Of a stretch of 64,000 nt of DNA, positions 1 through 8,136 are shown piece after piece. Position numbers and translations under genes: made by a program. This DNA is from Gallaecimonas sp. GXIMD4217. Its GTDB lineage: Bacteria > Pseudomonadota > Gammaproteobacteria > Enterobacterales > Gallaecimonadaceae. The DNA lies in assembly GCF_038087665.1 (NCBI RefSeq), contig NZ_CP149925.1:558001-622000 (forward strand), read 5' to 3'. Position 1 is the stretch's first letter. Every line of letters starts with the position of its first letter. Below the pieces are notes generated by a model. The model was not told the origin of the DNA and did no database searches. It saw only the letters and a list, made by a program, of their open reading frames with translations.

Positions 1-45
1 CTGGCCGAACAGGGCTTTGCCAACGTCAAGGTGTTCCGCCCCTAA
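1..45 (+). CDS. thiI: ThiI C-terminal end (partial)
   Basis: Only the last 14 codons and the TAA stop are inside the window, reading LAEQGFANVKVFRP. From memory this matches the end of the rhodanese domain of ThiI, the tRNA 4-thiouridine and thiazole sulfurtransferase. Position supports it: thiI also flanks yajL in E. coli. Its stop overlaps the convergent yajL stop by 4 bp. With so few residues the identification rests largely on synteny. Confidence 0.65.
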   Translation: MAEQGFANVKVFRP

Positions 46-599
46 AGCAGCACCATGGGCGCGGCCACCCGCTGCGCCTTCTCCTTGCCCAGCAGCAGCT
101 CCACCAGGGCCAGGGCAAAGGCCAGGGCCGTGCCCGGCCCCTGGCTGGTGATCAGCCTGTGCTGGTCATCGCGGACCACGGCGGCGCCGGCCTTGAGCCT
201 GTAGTCGCCGAGCAGGTTGTGAAAGCCGGGATGGCCGGTGATCTTGGCCTTGGCCGGGATCAGGCCGTTGGCGGCCAGGGACAGGGCTGGGGCGGCGCAG
301 ATGGCGCCTATCCAGCGGCCCTCGGCCTGGTGGCCCCTGAGCATGCCGACCAGGCCCTGATGCTGGCCCTGGCGCTCGGCCCCACCCAGGCCACCGGGCA
401 GGGCGATCAGCTCGAACTGGAACTCGGCTATTTCCTCGAAGGTGGCGTCCGCCACCAGCCGGCTGCCCCGGGCGCAGGTCACCTGGCGTTCGTCCAGGCT
501 GGCCAGGGTCACCTCCAGATCGGCCCGGCGCAACACGTCCACCAGGGTGATCACTTCCATCTCTTCGCTGCCGTCGGCAACGGTTACCAGAATCGTCAT
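42..599 (-). CDS. yajL: DJ-1/PfpI family protein deglycase/chaperone YajL
   Basis: A 185-residue DJ-1/PfpI protein. The nucleophile-elbow sequence AICAAPA places the catalytic Cys at about residue 101, and the family acidic residue sits in the N-terminal GSEEMEV segment. The C-terminal SQGPGTA motif is typical of the YajL branch, which in E. coli protects proteins from oxidative and glyoxal damage. I chose ATG at 599 over an in-frame GTG at 605 because it forms an ATGA overlap with the panE stop, implying translational coupling. YajL function is inferred from family and synteny. Confidence 0.9.
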   Translation of the reverse strand: MTILVTVADGSEEMEVITLVDVLRRADLEVTLASLDERQVTCARGSRLVADATFEEIAEFQFELIALPGGLGGAERQGQHQGLVGMLRGHQAEGRWIGAICAAPALSLAANGLIPAKAKITGHPGFHNLLGDYRLKAGAAVVRDDQHRLITSQGPGTALAFALALVELLLGKEKAQRVAAPMVLL

Positions 600-1456
600 G
601 GGCACAGCGCCTCTATTGCCACCACCAGCTGCCGATGCCTCGGGGCATCCAGTCCCCTTTGCTCGGCCCTGTCACAAATATAACCGTTGATGAAGGCGAT
701 TTCGGTGGGGCGACCGGCCAGGCGGTCCCTGAGCATCGACGACTGGTTGGCGGCGGTCTGCCTGGCCACCTGCAGGGTCCTGGCCAGGATGGCCTCGGTG
801 CTGGCGTCTATGCCTTCGGCCTGCATCACCGGTGCCAGCTCGCCGGCCAGGGCCTCGAGCTCGGTGCGGTAGCTGGCCTGGCAAAGCTCGCCGTTGCGCA
901 CCCCGTCGCGGGCGGTCAGCGGGTTGATTAGGGCGTTGATGGCCAGCTTCCACCACAGGGGTTCGAAGACGTTGTCGAAGGGCAGAGCCTGCGGCTGGGC
1001 GATGTTGAGCAGGTTGTGGATCTGGGCCTGCTGGGCCGGGTTTGGCCTGGCGCCGGCACTGCCGTACCAGCACTGGCCCCAGCCGGTGTGGTGAACGCCC
1101 AGCTCGTCCTTGAGGGCACCGTGGGTGGTACTGGCCAGCACCAGGGGATTGGGGCAGTTGGCCTGGACCCACAGGTGGGGGCCGAGGCCGTTGTGCATCA
1201 GCACTATGGGGATGTCAGCAGGCAGGGCTGGCAGCAGTGGCGCCAGGGCCGTCTCGACCTGGTAGGCCTTGACGCAGACCAGCAGCAGTGCCGGCGCCTG
1301 GCCCGGTTTCAGGGTGATGGTGTCGCCATCGAGTCGCACCTCGGCGACGGGGCCGTAGCGCCCCAGCAGGGTGACCGGGTGGCCGTGCCTGGCCAGGCGG
1401 CCGGCACAGAGGCTGCCGATGGCGCCGTTGCCTAGGACGGTGACCGGCGTAGCCAC
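596..1456 (-). CDS. panE: 2-dehydropantoate 2-reductase
   Basis: NADPH-dependent ketopantoate reductase of pantothenate/CoA synthesis, cytoplasmic. The N-terminal Rossmann motif GNGAIGS follows a short beta strand, and the C-terminal helical half contains the WWKLAINALINPLTA block characteristic of PanE/ApbA proteins. The longest open frame runs upstream to 1603, but that extension lacks family sequence and lies inside the VanZ-like gene. GTG at 1456 gives the expected N-terminus and about 286 residues. It overlaps the upstream gene by 25 bp and yajL by 4 bp, so the three genes are probably co-transcribed. Confidence 0.9.
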   Translation of the reverse strand: MATPVTVLGNGAIGSLCAGRLARHGHPVTLLGRYGPVAEVRLDGDTITLKPGQAPALLLVCVKAYQVETALAPLLPALPADIPIVLMHNGLGPHLWVQANCPNPLVLASTTHGALKDELGVHHTGWGQCWYGSAGARPNPAQQAQIHNLLNIAQPQALPFDNVFEPLWWKLAINALINPLTARDGVRNGELCQASYRTELEALAGELAPVMQAEGIDASTEAILARTLQVARQTAANQSSMLRDRLAGRPTEIAFINGYICDRAEQRGLDAPRHRQLVVAIEALCP

Positions 1457-1785
1457 AGCACCAGTGCCAGCAGCAGGTGGAAGATGGCGATGCCGGCCAG
1501 ATCGGCCAGCCAGTCCAGCCAGGAGGCCTGGCGGTAGGGCAGCAGCCACTGCATGGCCTCGATCAGGGCGCCGTAGGCGGCCAGGCCCAGCCATTGGGGC
1601 CACAGCGGCCGACGCCAGGCACCGTAGCTGAGCAGGGCCAGCACGAAGAAGGCCAGGGCATGCATGCTCTTGTCGCCACCCGGGGTGGGATAGCTGGCCT
1701 TGGTCACGGCCAGCAGGGCGATGGTCATCACCGCCATGGCCAGCAGGGTCTGGTAGGTTCGGGTGGAAAAAAGCAGGGCCCGCAT
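1432..1785 (-). CDS. VanZ-like family membrane protein
   Basis: A 117-residue protein with about four hydrophobic segments. It has the VanZ-like pattern: a GGDKSMHALAFF loop, then ALIEAMQWLLPYRQASWLDWLADLAG, a helix rich in conserved E, Q and D. The biochemical role of the family is poorly defined; the name comes from a teicoplanin-resistance gene. ATG at 1785 has a GGAGA Shine-Dalgarno 6 nt upstream, whereas the longer frame to 1812 does not. It lies between ampG and panE on the same strand. Confidence 0.8.
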   Translation of the reverse strand: MRALLFSTRTYQTLLAMAVMTIALLAVTKASYPTPGGDKSMHALAFFVLALLSYGAWRRPLWPQWLGLAAYGALIEAMQWLLPYRQASWLDWLADLAGIAIFHLLLALVLWLRRSPS

Positions 1786-1859
1786 AGGTTCTCCGTTCAA
1801 CGTCAGGGCCATTGTAAACTAGCGGCCCCCGCCTTGTTCAAGGGTGAACAGCTGGCAGA

Positions 1860-3104
1860 TCAGTCCGAGGTCCTGTGCCAGGGGGCCACCCAGGGCAGCA
1901 TCAGCATGCCGGGAATGGCCACGGCGGCGCACACCAGGTAGAAATCGACCCAGCCCATGGCCTCCACCATAAAGCCGGTGCCGGCATTGGCCAGCACCCT
2001 GGGCACGGCGGTCAGCGCCGTGAGCAGGGCCAGCTGGGTGGCCAGGTAGGTCTTGCTGGCCTCCCGGGCGATGAAGGCGGTCAGGGCGGCGGCGCCCAGG
2101 CCGACCCCGAAATACTCGAAGGCCACCACGGCCCCCAGCCACCAGAGATCGCGCTGCTCCGCGGGCAGGGAGGCCAGCAGGGCATAACCGAAGATACTGG
2201 CCATCTGCACCAGGCCGAACAGCCACAGGGAACGGTTGATGCCGATCCTGAGCATTACCAGGCCCCCCACCAGGCTGCCGACGACCACGGGCCAGAGCGC
2301 GGCATGCTTGGCCACCAGGCCGATCTCCGACTTGCTGTAGCCCATGTCCAGGTAGAAGGGGGTCTGCAGGGCCGTGGCCATGTTGTCGCCCAGCTTGTAG
2401 AGCACCATGAAGCCGAGCACCAGCAGCGCCTGGCGGACGCCGCCGCGGGAGAAGAACTCCACGAAGGGCGCCACTATGGCCTGCTCCATGGTTTGCGGGT
2501 GGCGCTGGTGTTGGGGTTCGTCGGCCATACAGGTCAGCAGCAGGCCCACCGACATGAAGGCGGCAGTGATCAGGAAGACGCTGGACCAGGGCAGGTGGTC
2601 GGCCAGGATCAGCGACAACGAGCCCGGCACCAGGCCGGCCAGGCGATAGGCGTTGATGTGGATGGAGTTGCCCAGGCCCAGTTCGTTGTCTTCGAGGATC
2701 TCCCGGCGGAAGGCGTCGATGACGATGTCCTGGGAGGCGGAAAACACCGCCACCAGCACCGCCGCCACTATGATGGGTTTCAGCCCCTGGGCGGGGTCGG
2801 TGAAGGCGAAACTGGCCATGGCCAGCAGCAGGCCCAGCTGGGTCAGCAGCATCCAGCCCCGGCGCAGGCCCAGCAGCGGCAGCTCGAACCTGTCCATCAG
2901 CGGCGACCAGAGGAACTTCCAGGTGTAGGGGAACTGCACCAGCGACAGCAGGCCTATGGTGGCCAGATCCACGTTCTGGTCACGAAGCCAGCCCGGGATC
3001 AGCTGGAACAGGAAGAAAAGCGGCAGGCCGGAGGCGAAGCCGGTCAGGATGCAAAGGAAGAAACGGCGCTGCAACAGCAGCTGCCACCAGGATTGGCTTG
3101 TCAA
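1860..3104 (-). CDS. ampG: AmpG-family muropeptide MFS permease
   Basis: A 414-residue, roughly 12-helix major facilitator. The N-terminal motifs GFASGLPL and KFLWSPLMDR, followed by an LRRGWMLLTQ loop and SASQDIVIDA, are diagnostic of AmpG, which imports GlcNAc-anhydroMurNAc peptides for cell-wall recycling and beta-lactamase induction. The start is TTG, with AAGGA about 10 nt upstream; no later Met would keep the first helix. E. coli also places ampG close to yajG and bolA, as here. Confidence 0.88.
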   Translation of the reverse strand: MTSQSWWQLLLQRRFFLCILTGFASGLPLFFLFQLIPGWLRDQNVDLATIGLLSLVQFPYTWKFLWSPLMDRFELPLLGLRRGWMLLTQLGLLLAMASFAFTDPAQGLKPIIVAAVLVAVFSASQDIVIDAFRREILEDNELGLGNSIHINAYRLAGLVPGSLSLILADHLPWSSVFLITAAFMSVGLLLTCMADEPQHQRHPQTMEQAIVAPFVEFFSRGGVRQALLVLGFMVLYKLGDNMATALQTPFYLDMGYSKSEIGLVAKHAALWPVVVGSLVGGLVMLRIGINRSLWLFGLVQMASIFGYALLASLPAEQRDLWWLGAVVAFEYFGVGLGAAALTAFIAREASKTYLATQLALLTALTAVPRVLANAGTGFMVEAMGWVDFYLVCAAVAIPGMLMLPWVAPWHRTSD

Positions 3105-3219
3105 AAGGGACTGTCCTTGCGCGTTCGGGAATGGGCGGTAGCAAGGTCACCAGAGTGCCTTGTCGGGGCCGAGCCTGCAAGGGCATCGGCAGCGCCCGAT
3201 GGCCGGGGTTCAGCTTGGT

Positions 3220-3570
3220 TCAGGGACGGGGGGCAGGGCCTGTGGGGGCCTGGGCGGAGTCCCCCCTCAGGTAGCCCATGCCCTGCAGCAGGATGCTCTT
3301 GGTGGCCCAGTGGCCGCGCAGTCGGTAGGGCTTGTGGCGGCTCATCAGTCCCACCAGCAGCCAGAAGACCCGCTCCCGTTCGTGCTGGGGCTCGCCTTCC
3401 TTGGTGCCCAGGCTCTGCCAGTGCTCCAGCAGATCCCAGAGCGCGGCCTGCAGACCCTGGTCGTCTATGCGGTAGTGAAGCACGCCTTCCGCCAGTGCCA
3501 GCAGGGTCGGGATCTCGGCGTCCAAAAAGGCATTGATGGTGGCGTGCTGCTCATGAAATTGCTTGCCCAT
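3220..3570 (-). CDS. Hypothetical protein, unrecognised
   Basis: A 116-residue soluble protein rich in His, Leu and Gln, with no signal peptide or membrane helix. I do not recognise the family. Visible features are a Trp-rich stretch (ALWDLLEHWQSLG), an ERERVFWLLVGLMSRHKPYRLRG segment, and a disordered Pro-rich tail. Its ATG lies only 14 bp after the cyclophilin stop on the same strand, so it is probably expressed with that gene. Codon use matches the neighbours, supporting a real gene. Confidence 0.6.
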   Translation of the reverse strand: MGKQFHEQHATINAFLDAEIPTLLALAEGVLHYRIDDQGLQAALWDLLEHWQSLGTKEGEPQHERERVFWLLVGLMSRHKPYRLRGHWATKSILLQGMGYLRGDSAQAPTGPAPRP

Positions 3571-3584
3571 GAGCTAAGTATGGC

Positions 3585-4166
3585 TCAGCCCTCGGGCAGC
3601 AGCTTGGCCTCCTTGAGGATGATGGGGGCCGCTGGCACATCGGCGAATTCACCGCGCACCTCGGTGGGCAGCTGGGCGATCTGCATCAGCACCTCCAGGC
3701 CTTCCACCACTTCGCCGAACACGGCGTAGCCCCAGCGGCGCGGGTTGGGATCCAGGCGATCGTTGTCGGCCACGTTGAAGTAGAACTGGCTGGTGGCGGA
3801 ATGGGGATCGTCGGTGCGTGCCATGGCAATGGTGCCGGTGCGGTTGGACAGGCCGTTGCCGGATTCGTTGACGATGGGCTTGTCGGTGGGACGCTCGTTG
3901 AACTTGAGATCATAGCCGCCGCCCTGGACCACGAAATCCTTGATGACCCGGTGGAACTGGGTGTTGTCGTAGTGACCCTTGGCCACGTAGCCGAGGAAAT
4001 TGTCGACCGTGAGTGGGGCCCGGGTGCGGTCCAGTTCAACGATGACGTTGCCCATGTTGGTGCTGAACTGCACGCGGGGGAAGAGGTTGTCTTTCTGGAT
4101 GTCGAGTTCGCCGGCGGTGCCGGCGAAGGTCACCAGCAGCAGTAGGGCGCTGAGCCAGGTGCGCAT
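3585..4166 (-). CDS. ppiA: Periplasmic cyclophilin-type peptidyl-prolyl isomerase
   Basis: A 193-residue cyclophilin. A classic signal peptide (MRTWLSALLLLVTFAGTAG) indicates export. The fold core shows FHRVIKDFVVQGG (catalytic Arg and Phe), TGTIAMARTDDPHSATSQFYFN, and YAVFGEVVEG. It accelerates proline isomerisation during periplasmic folding. Ends with a short ILKEAKLLPEG tail. The neighbouring downstream ORF of unknown function may be coupled to it. PpiA is preferred over cytoplasmic PpiB because of the signal peptide. Confidence 0.9.
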   Translation of the reverse strand: MRTWLSALLLLVTFAGTAGELDIQKDNLFPRVQFSTNMGNVIVELDRTRAPLTVDNFLGYVAKGHYDNTQFHRVIKDFVVQGGGYDLKFNERPTDKPIVNESGNGLSNRTGTIAMARTDDPHSATSQFYFNVADNDRLDPNPRRWGYAVFGEVVEGLEVLMQIAQLPTEVRGEFADVPAAPIILKEAKLLPEG

Positions 4167-4196
4167 GAGGTTCTCCCTGAATTGTTGTTGTGGATC

Positions 4197-5351
4197 CTAG
4201 CCGGGGCACTGTTGCTGCCATTGCCGGTAGAGCAGTCTGGCCTGAAGGCCCCGGGCACTATGGGTCTGACCCAGCAGGGTACCAAAAAGTTGCCTGGCAA
4301 GGGACCAGTCGTGCCCGTGCTGTTGCCACAGGCCCAGTCCCTGCCGGCAGAGCCGATGGCGGGGCTGCAGGCCGGGATAGCGCGGCGGCGGCAGGTTGAG
4401 CGTCGGCAGGCTGGCAAGCAGCTGGCCGTCCAGGCCGGGCAGGGCCAGATCCGGCAGGTCCAGCCGCTGCCGGCGGGCCTGGCCCTGCCAGTGCCAGCGC
4501 AGATCATGGCCGAGGCGGAACAGGGCATTGCCCCTGGCCAGCTCGGCCAGGGGCGCCCAGTCGGCGTTGTACCTGTCCTGCTGGCGGGCCAGTGCGGCCC
4601 GCGGTTCGCTAAAGAGCACCTCGGCCCAGCGCTCACCGGGCTGGAAGCGCCAGGGCCGCTCCTGCTCCTGGCGTTTCGGCAGGCCCCAATCCAGCTGGGC
4701 TTCGCCGAAGTGGGGGGTCCTGAGGGCCTGGGGGGCCAGCGCCGTGAGCGGCGCCGGCACCCCGGCCCAGTTGCGGTAGTGATAGGTCTGGGCGCCGCGG
4801 CCCTTGAGCACCCAGTAGCGGCCGCCGCCCAGGGTGCGCACCCCCTGGTAGCCGCTGCCCTCGCCCAGGGGGAAGCCCAGGCTGAGCCAGTCCAGCAGGG
4901 CATCGCTGTCCACGGCCAGGGGCAGCGGCAGTCGCGACAGCCAGCCGAGGTCGTTGCTGAGCAGCTGGCAGCCCTGGTGTTCCAGGCGGTAGAGGGGCAC
5001 CAGGCCCAGGGGATCGGTGGCGGCCAGCAGGTGGCCGCTGGATGACAGGCCCTGGAGCAGGGCGAAGTGGCCGCGGCAGCGGTCCAGCCAGCGGTAGGGT
5101 GAGCCGTGCAGCAGGGCCAGGCTGGCCTGGCGGTCGGGGTAGAGCAGGGGATGGCCCAGTACCAGGCCAAAGCTGTCGTCGTCCAGCAGCTGGAAGTCTT
5201 CGGCCCTGTCGTACAGGACCAGCCATTGCCGGCGCAGCCAGTGACCGCCGTGGGGGCAGCTCTGGCGATAGGCCGGGAGCAGCAGGCGGACCAGTGGGTG
5301 GTCCAGGCTCAGCTGCCCCCTGGGATCATAGAGACAGGCGATCAGCCGCAT
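4197..5351 (-). CDS. Degenerate asparagine-synthetase-like (class II amidotransferase fold) protein
   Basis: A 384-residue protein. Residues about 90-200 follow the asparagine-synthetase N-terminal pattern: RGHFALL, then LLAATDPLGLVPLYR, LLSNDLGWLSRLP, a DALLDWLSLGFPLGE helix, and VRTLGGGRYWVLKG. The N-terminal nucleophile Cys is absent (the protein begins MRLIACLYD), and no SGGxDS PP-loop occurs in the C-terminal half. It should therefore lack both glutaminase and AMP-forming synthetase activity. The C-terminal 180 residues are Leu, Gln, Arg and Trp rich and unrecognised. It is on the same strand as yajG and ppiA. Function unknown. Confidence 0.6.
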   Translation of the reverse strand: MRLIACLYDPRGQLSLDHPLVRLLLPAYRQSCPHGGHWLRRQWLVLYDRAEDFQLLDDDSFGLVLGHPLLYPDRQASLALLHGSPYRWLDRCRGHFALLQGLSSSGHLLAATDPLGLVPLYRLEHQGCQLLSNDLGWLSRLPLPLAVDSDALLDWLSLGFPLGEGSGYQGVRTLGGGRYWVLKGRGAQTYHYRNWAGVPAPLTALAPQALRTPHFGEAQLDWGLPKRQEQERPWRFQPGERWAEVLFSEPRAALARQQDRYNADWAPLAELARGNALFRLGHDLRWHWQGQARRQRLDLPDLALPGLDGQLLASLPTLNLPPPRYPGLQPRHRLCRQGLGLWQQHGHDWSLARQLFGTLLGQTHSARGLQARLLYRQWQQQCPG

Positions 5352-5398
5352 TGTCTTCCTTGTGCGGTGCGTCGTTATGATCCGAGCTTAGTCCATGT

Positions 5399-5935
5399 TC
5401 AGGGGTGGAAAAAGGCGGCCAGCTCGGGGTCGTTGACCAGGCTGCCGAGGCTCTGCTCCAGCACCCGGTTCAGTTCCGCCTCCAGGCGGCCCACGTCAAC
5501 GCCCAGCGGCGCCTCGAACTGGCCGCGGCTGGTAAAGGTGCGGGTCAGGGTGCGGCCGTCGCGGCTGGCGAGGGCTTCCAGCACCACCAGCTGCCTGGCC
5601 TCGTGCTTGAAGGTGCCGGCGTCGACGCGGCTTTCCAGGCGTTTGAGGGTCACGGTGAGCTGGGTGCCGCCCTGGGGCGTCAGCACATAGCCCTTGTCGA
5701 TCAGGCCCTGGCGCAGCCTGTCGCCGAGACGGGCGATCAATCGGGCGTCGCCGGTAACCTTGGCGTCGGGCAGGTGCAGCACGGCAGGCTCACTGCGGCC
5801 GTCCTCGAAGCGCAGCCAGACCGGGGAGGTGGTCACGGCCCGGCTCACCGCCACCTTGGCGGGATCCAGCCAGGTGGTCTGGGGCGCGGTGGCGCAGCCG
5901 GACAGCAGCATTACCAGGGGCAGTAACAGGCGCAT
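5399..5935 (-). CDS. yajG: YajG family outer-membrane lipoprotein
   Basis: A 178-residue lipoprotein. The signal ends in the lipobox LLSGCA, giving a lipidated Cys at residue 14. The mature part carries the YajG/YajI-type repeat of beta strands with LGDRLRQGLIDKGY and TQLTVTLKRLESRV. The function is not well defined; the gene travels with ampG and bolA in enterobacteria. It starts 2 bp after the rlmG stop, with AAGGA in the rlmG 3' end as ribosome binding site. Confidence 0.85.
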   Translation of the reverse strand: MRLLLPLVMLLSGCATAPQTTWLDPAKVAVSRAVTTSPVWLRFEDGRSEPAVLHLPDAKVTGDARLIARLGDRLRQGLIDKGYVLTPQGGTQLTVTLKRLESRVDAGTFKHEARQLVVLEALASRDGRTLTRTFTSRGQFEAPLGVDVGRLEAELNRVLEQSLGSLVNDPELAAFFHP

Positions 5936-5937
5936 GG

Positions 5938-7083
5938 TTATTTCCTTTTCTTGGCACTGAGGATCACGAATTTACGGTTGCTGGCCACCACGGTGCAACC
6001 GCCAAACAGGCGCTTGAGCTTTAGGTGGTAGCCCAGGTGGCGGTTGCCGACCAGGCGCAGCTCGCCGCCGACCCGCAGCACCCGGTGGGCGTCCTTCATC
6101 ATCTGCCAGGCGATGTGATCGGTGACCGCCTGTTGCTGGTGGAAGGGCGGGTTACACAGCACCAGATCCGCCGACTTGGCCTTGAAGCCGCTCAGGCAGT
6201 CGTTGGCGATGCACTCGACGGCAACGTCCGGCAGGTTGGCGGCAAAGTTGTCCCGGGCCGAGGCCACGGCGAAATGGGACTCGTCCACCAGGGTGTAGTG
6301 GCAGTCCGGGTAGCGGGCGGCAAGGCCGAGGGCCAGCACGCCGTTGCCGCAGCCGAGGTCGATGACCCGGCCGAAATGGCCCTGGGGCAGGTGCTCCAGC
6401 ATCAGCCGGGCGCCAATGTCCAGGCTCTGGCGGGAGAAGACATTGGCATGGTTGGTCAAAGTAAAGGCGGTGCCTTCCAGCGGCCAGCTCTGGGGCCTGG
6501 GCATGGGCAATGGCGCCTTGTCGTCCCTTTGGCTGACAAAGAGCCGGCACTTCTTCCAGCCCAGGCAGCGGTCGGTGGCGCCGATGTATTTGGCCAGCAT
6601 CTTCTCGGCCCGCTCCGGGATGTCCCTGTCGCGGCCTGCGGCCAGTACCAGGCTGTCGTCGGCCAGCAGCGGCTTGAGCATGGCCAGCTGGTATTCCAGC
6701 AAGGACAGCTGCTTGGGCAGCTGGATCAGCACCAGCTGCGGCCGCTGTGGCCAGTCGGCCAGGTTGTCGACCATGGTCGGGCCGCTGAGGCCCAGCTTGG
6801 CCAGGTTGTGGGCCATGGCCAGGTGGCTGATCTGGGAGTCGGAAACGCTGGTGACCGGGAAGTCGGCCAGGGCCGTGGTCAGGGCGCCGAAATGGTCGTT
6901 GAGGATCAGCACCGGCCTTTGCGGATCCAGGCCGGCTGCTGTCACACTGCTCAGCAGATACAGGTCGGCCGCGTCCCAGGCCTGCAGGGGGTCATTGTCC
7001 CTGGGCGGGAAGCGGTCCAGGGATCCAAGATGTGAGGTAGGCAGGTGCAACTGAATTCGCTCCCAAACTGGCAAGGGCCGCAT
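5938..7083 (-). CDS. rlmG: 23S rRNA (guanine-1835-N2)-methyltransferase RlmG
   Basis: About 381 residues in the two-domain RlmG/RsmC layout. A degenerate N-terminal methyltransferase-like half (PLQAWDAADLYLL, PVLILNDHFGALT) precedes a C-terminal catalytic half with VIDLGCGNGVLALGLA for SAM binding and the NPPFHQ motif. It methylates G1835 of 23S rRNA. The frame stays open to 7263, but the sequence before ATG 7083 has no family similarity. This start still overlaps the divergent alkB-like start by 39 bp, so one of the two starts may need revising. Confidence 0.88.
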   Translation of the reverse strand: MRPLPVWERIQLHLPTSHLGSLDRFPPRDNDPLQAWDAADLYLLSSVTAAGLDPQRPVLILNDHFGALTTALADFPVTSVSDSQISHLAMAHNLAKLGLSGPTMVDNLADWPQRPQLVLIQLPKQLSLLEYQLAMLKPLLADDSLVLAAGRDRDIPERAEKMLAKYIGATDRCLGWKKCRLFVSQRDDKAPLPMPRPQSWPLEGTAFTLTNHANVFSRQSLDIGARLMLEHLPQGHFGRVIDLGCGNGVLALGLAARYPDCHYTLVDESHFAVASARDNFAANLPDVAVECIANDCLSGFKAKSADLVLCNPPFHQQQAVTDHIAWQMMKDAHRVLRVGGELRLVGNRHLGYHLKLKRLFGGCTVVASNRKFVILSAKKRK

Positions 7084-7689
7084 TTTGACACAAGCCAGGC
7101 CCCTGTTCACCCGGCGCTGTCCGAGCGGGAACTGTGGCTCTGGCCCTCGGTGATGACGGCGTCGGACGGCCACGAGCTGATGGCGCTGCTGCAGCGGGAA
7201 CTGAGCTGGTCGCAGCCGAAAATCCGCCTGTTTGGCAAGGTGGTGGCCATCCCGCGTCTGCAATCCTGGGTCGGTGACCCGCAGGCTACCTATACTTACT
7301 CTGGCAGGCGGTTGTCACCACTGCCCTGGCATCCCTGTCTCCTGGCGTTGGCCAGGGGGCTGGGCCAGCGACTTCAGCTCAGGTTCAACTCGGTGCTGGT
7401 GAATTGGTACCGGGACGGCCAGGACGCCATGGGCTGGCACAGCGACGACGAGCCGGAGCTGGGGCCGACCCCGGCCATCGCCATGCTGAGCCTGGGTGCG
7501 GAGCGGGATCTGCGCTTTCGCCACAAGGGCGGTGACGACAGGTTTACCCTGGCCCTTCCCCACACCAGCCTGTTGCTGATGGCGGGGCGGCTGCAGCAGC
7601 ATTGGCAGCACGAGGTGCCCAGGCGGCGCCGGGTCAAGGAGGCCAGGCTGAGTCTGACCTTTAGGTGGGTCAACCCCTTGCAAGCTTAA
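7045..7689 (+). CDS. AlkB-like 2-oxoglutarate/Fe(II) dioxygenase
   Basis: A 214-residue AlkB/ALKBH2-type DNA repair dioxygenase that oxidatively removes N1-methyladenine and N3-methylcytosine lesions. The iron ligands are in WHSDDEPELG (HxD), with the distal His in HEVPRR. The 2-oxoglutarate-binding arginines are in RVKEARLSLTFR. NWYRDGQDAMGWHSD is a hallmark of the group. The GTG start at 7045 is tentative; a later ATG at about 7153 would lose family sequence. It overlaps the rlmG 5' end on the other strand, so the two promoters must be intertwined. Confidence 0.85.
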   Translation: MQLNSLPNWQGPHFDTSQAPVHPALSERELWLWPSVMTASDGHELMALLQRELSWSQPKIRLFGKVVAIPRLQSWVGDPQATYTYSGRRLSPLPWHPCLLALARGLGQRLQLRFNSVLVNWYRDGQDAMGWHSDDEPELGPTPAIAMLSLGAERDLRFRHKGGDDRFTLALPHTSLLLMAGRLQQHWQHEVPRRRRVKEARLSLTFRWVNPLQA

Positions 7690-7750
7690 GGAACTAAGCG
7701 TAAAAGTGCGGCCCAGGCCGCAGTAGGCAAATGAGTGCAGGAGTATGCCC

Positions 7751-8074
7751 ATGTCCGTTAAGAGCCGTATCGAAGACAAATTGAACGTGACCTTCAATCC
7801 CCAACACCTGGAAGTGATCAACGAGTCCCACATGCACGCCGTGCCCAAGGACTCGGAAACCCATTTCAAGGTCGTCGTGGTGTCCGCCGACTTCATCGAC
7901 CAGCGCCTGGTCAGTCGCCACAGGGCCGTCAATCAGAGCCTGTCCGACGAGCTGGCCGGCCCCGTGCATGCCCTGTCCATCCATACCTACACCCCGGAAG
8001 AGTGGCAGCAGTACTACGGTGATGTGCCGGCCTCTCCCAACTGCATGGGCGGCTCTCGCCTGACTGCAAGCTGA
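7751..8074 (+). CDS. bolA: BolA family protein
   Basis: A 107-residue BolA with the conserved core LEVINESHMHAVP...ETHFKVVVVS and VNQSLSDEL...VHALSIHTYTPEEW. BolA partners with monothiol glutaredoxins in Fe-S cluster handling and affects cell shape and biofilm transitions. ATG 7751 has CAGGAG 7 nt upstream; ATG 7745 would sit too close to it. The nearby yajG and ampG, now on the opposite strand, echo the enterobacterial ampG-yajG-bolA order. Confidence 0.92.
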   Translation: MSVKSRIEDKLNVTFNPQHLEVINESHMHAVPKDSETHFKVVVVSADFIDQRLVSRHRAVNQSLSDELAGPVHALSIHTYTPEEWQQYYGDVPASPNCMGGSRLTAS

Positions 8075-8136
8075 TTGCAAATTGACAACATTCTGTTTAC
8101 TTTCGGGTTTGCTTGTATCCGGGAGTAAGCAGGGTG

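Noticed and set aside
4197-5351. Asparagine-synthetase-like gene as a lasso peptide cyclase
   Set aside because: No B1/B2 protease genes or precursor nearby and the PP-loop is missing.
8082-8110. TTGACA before the TRAP operon as a promoter
   Set aside because: A perfect -35 but no acceptable -10 at 15-19 bp, so no confident call.
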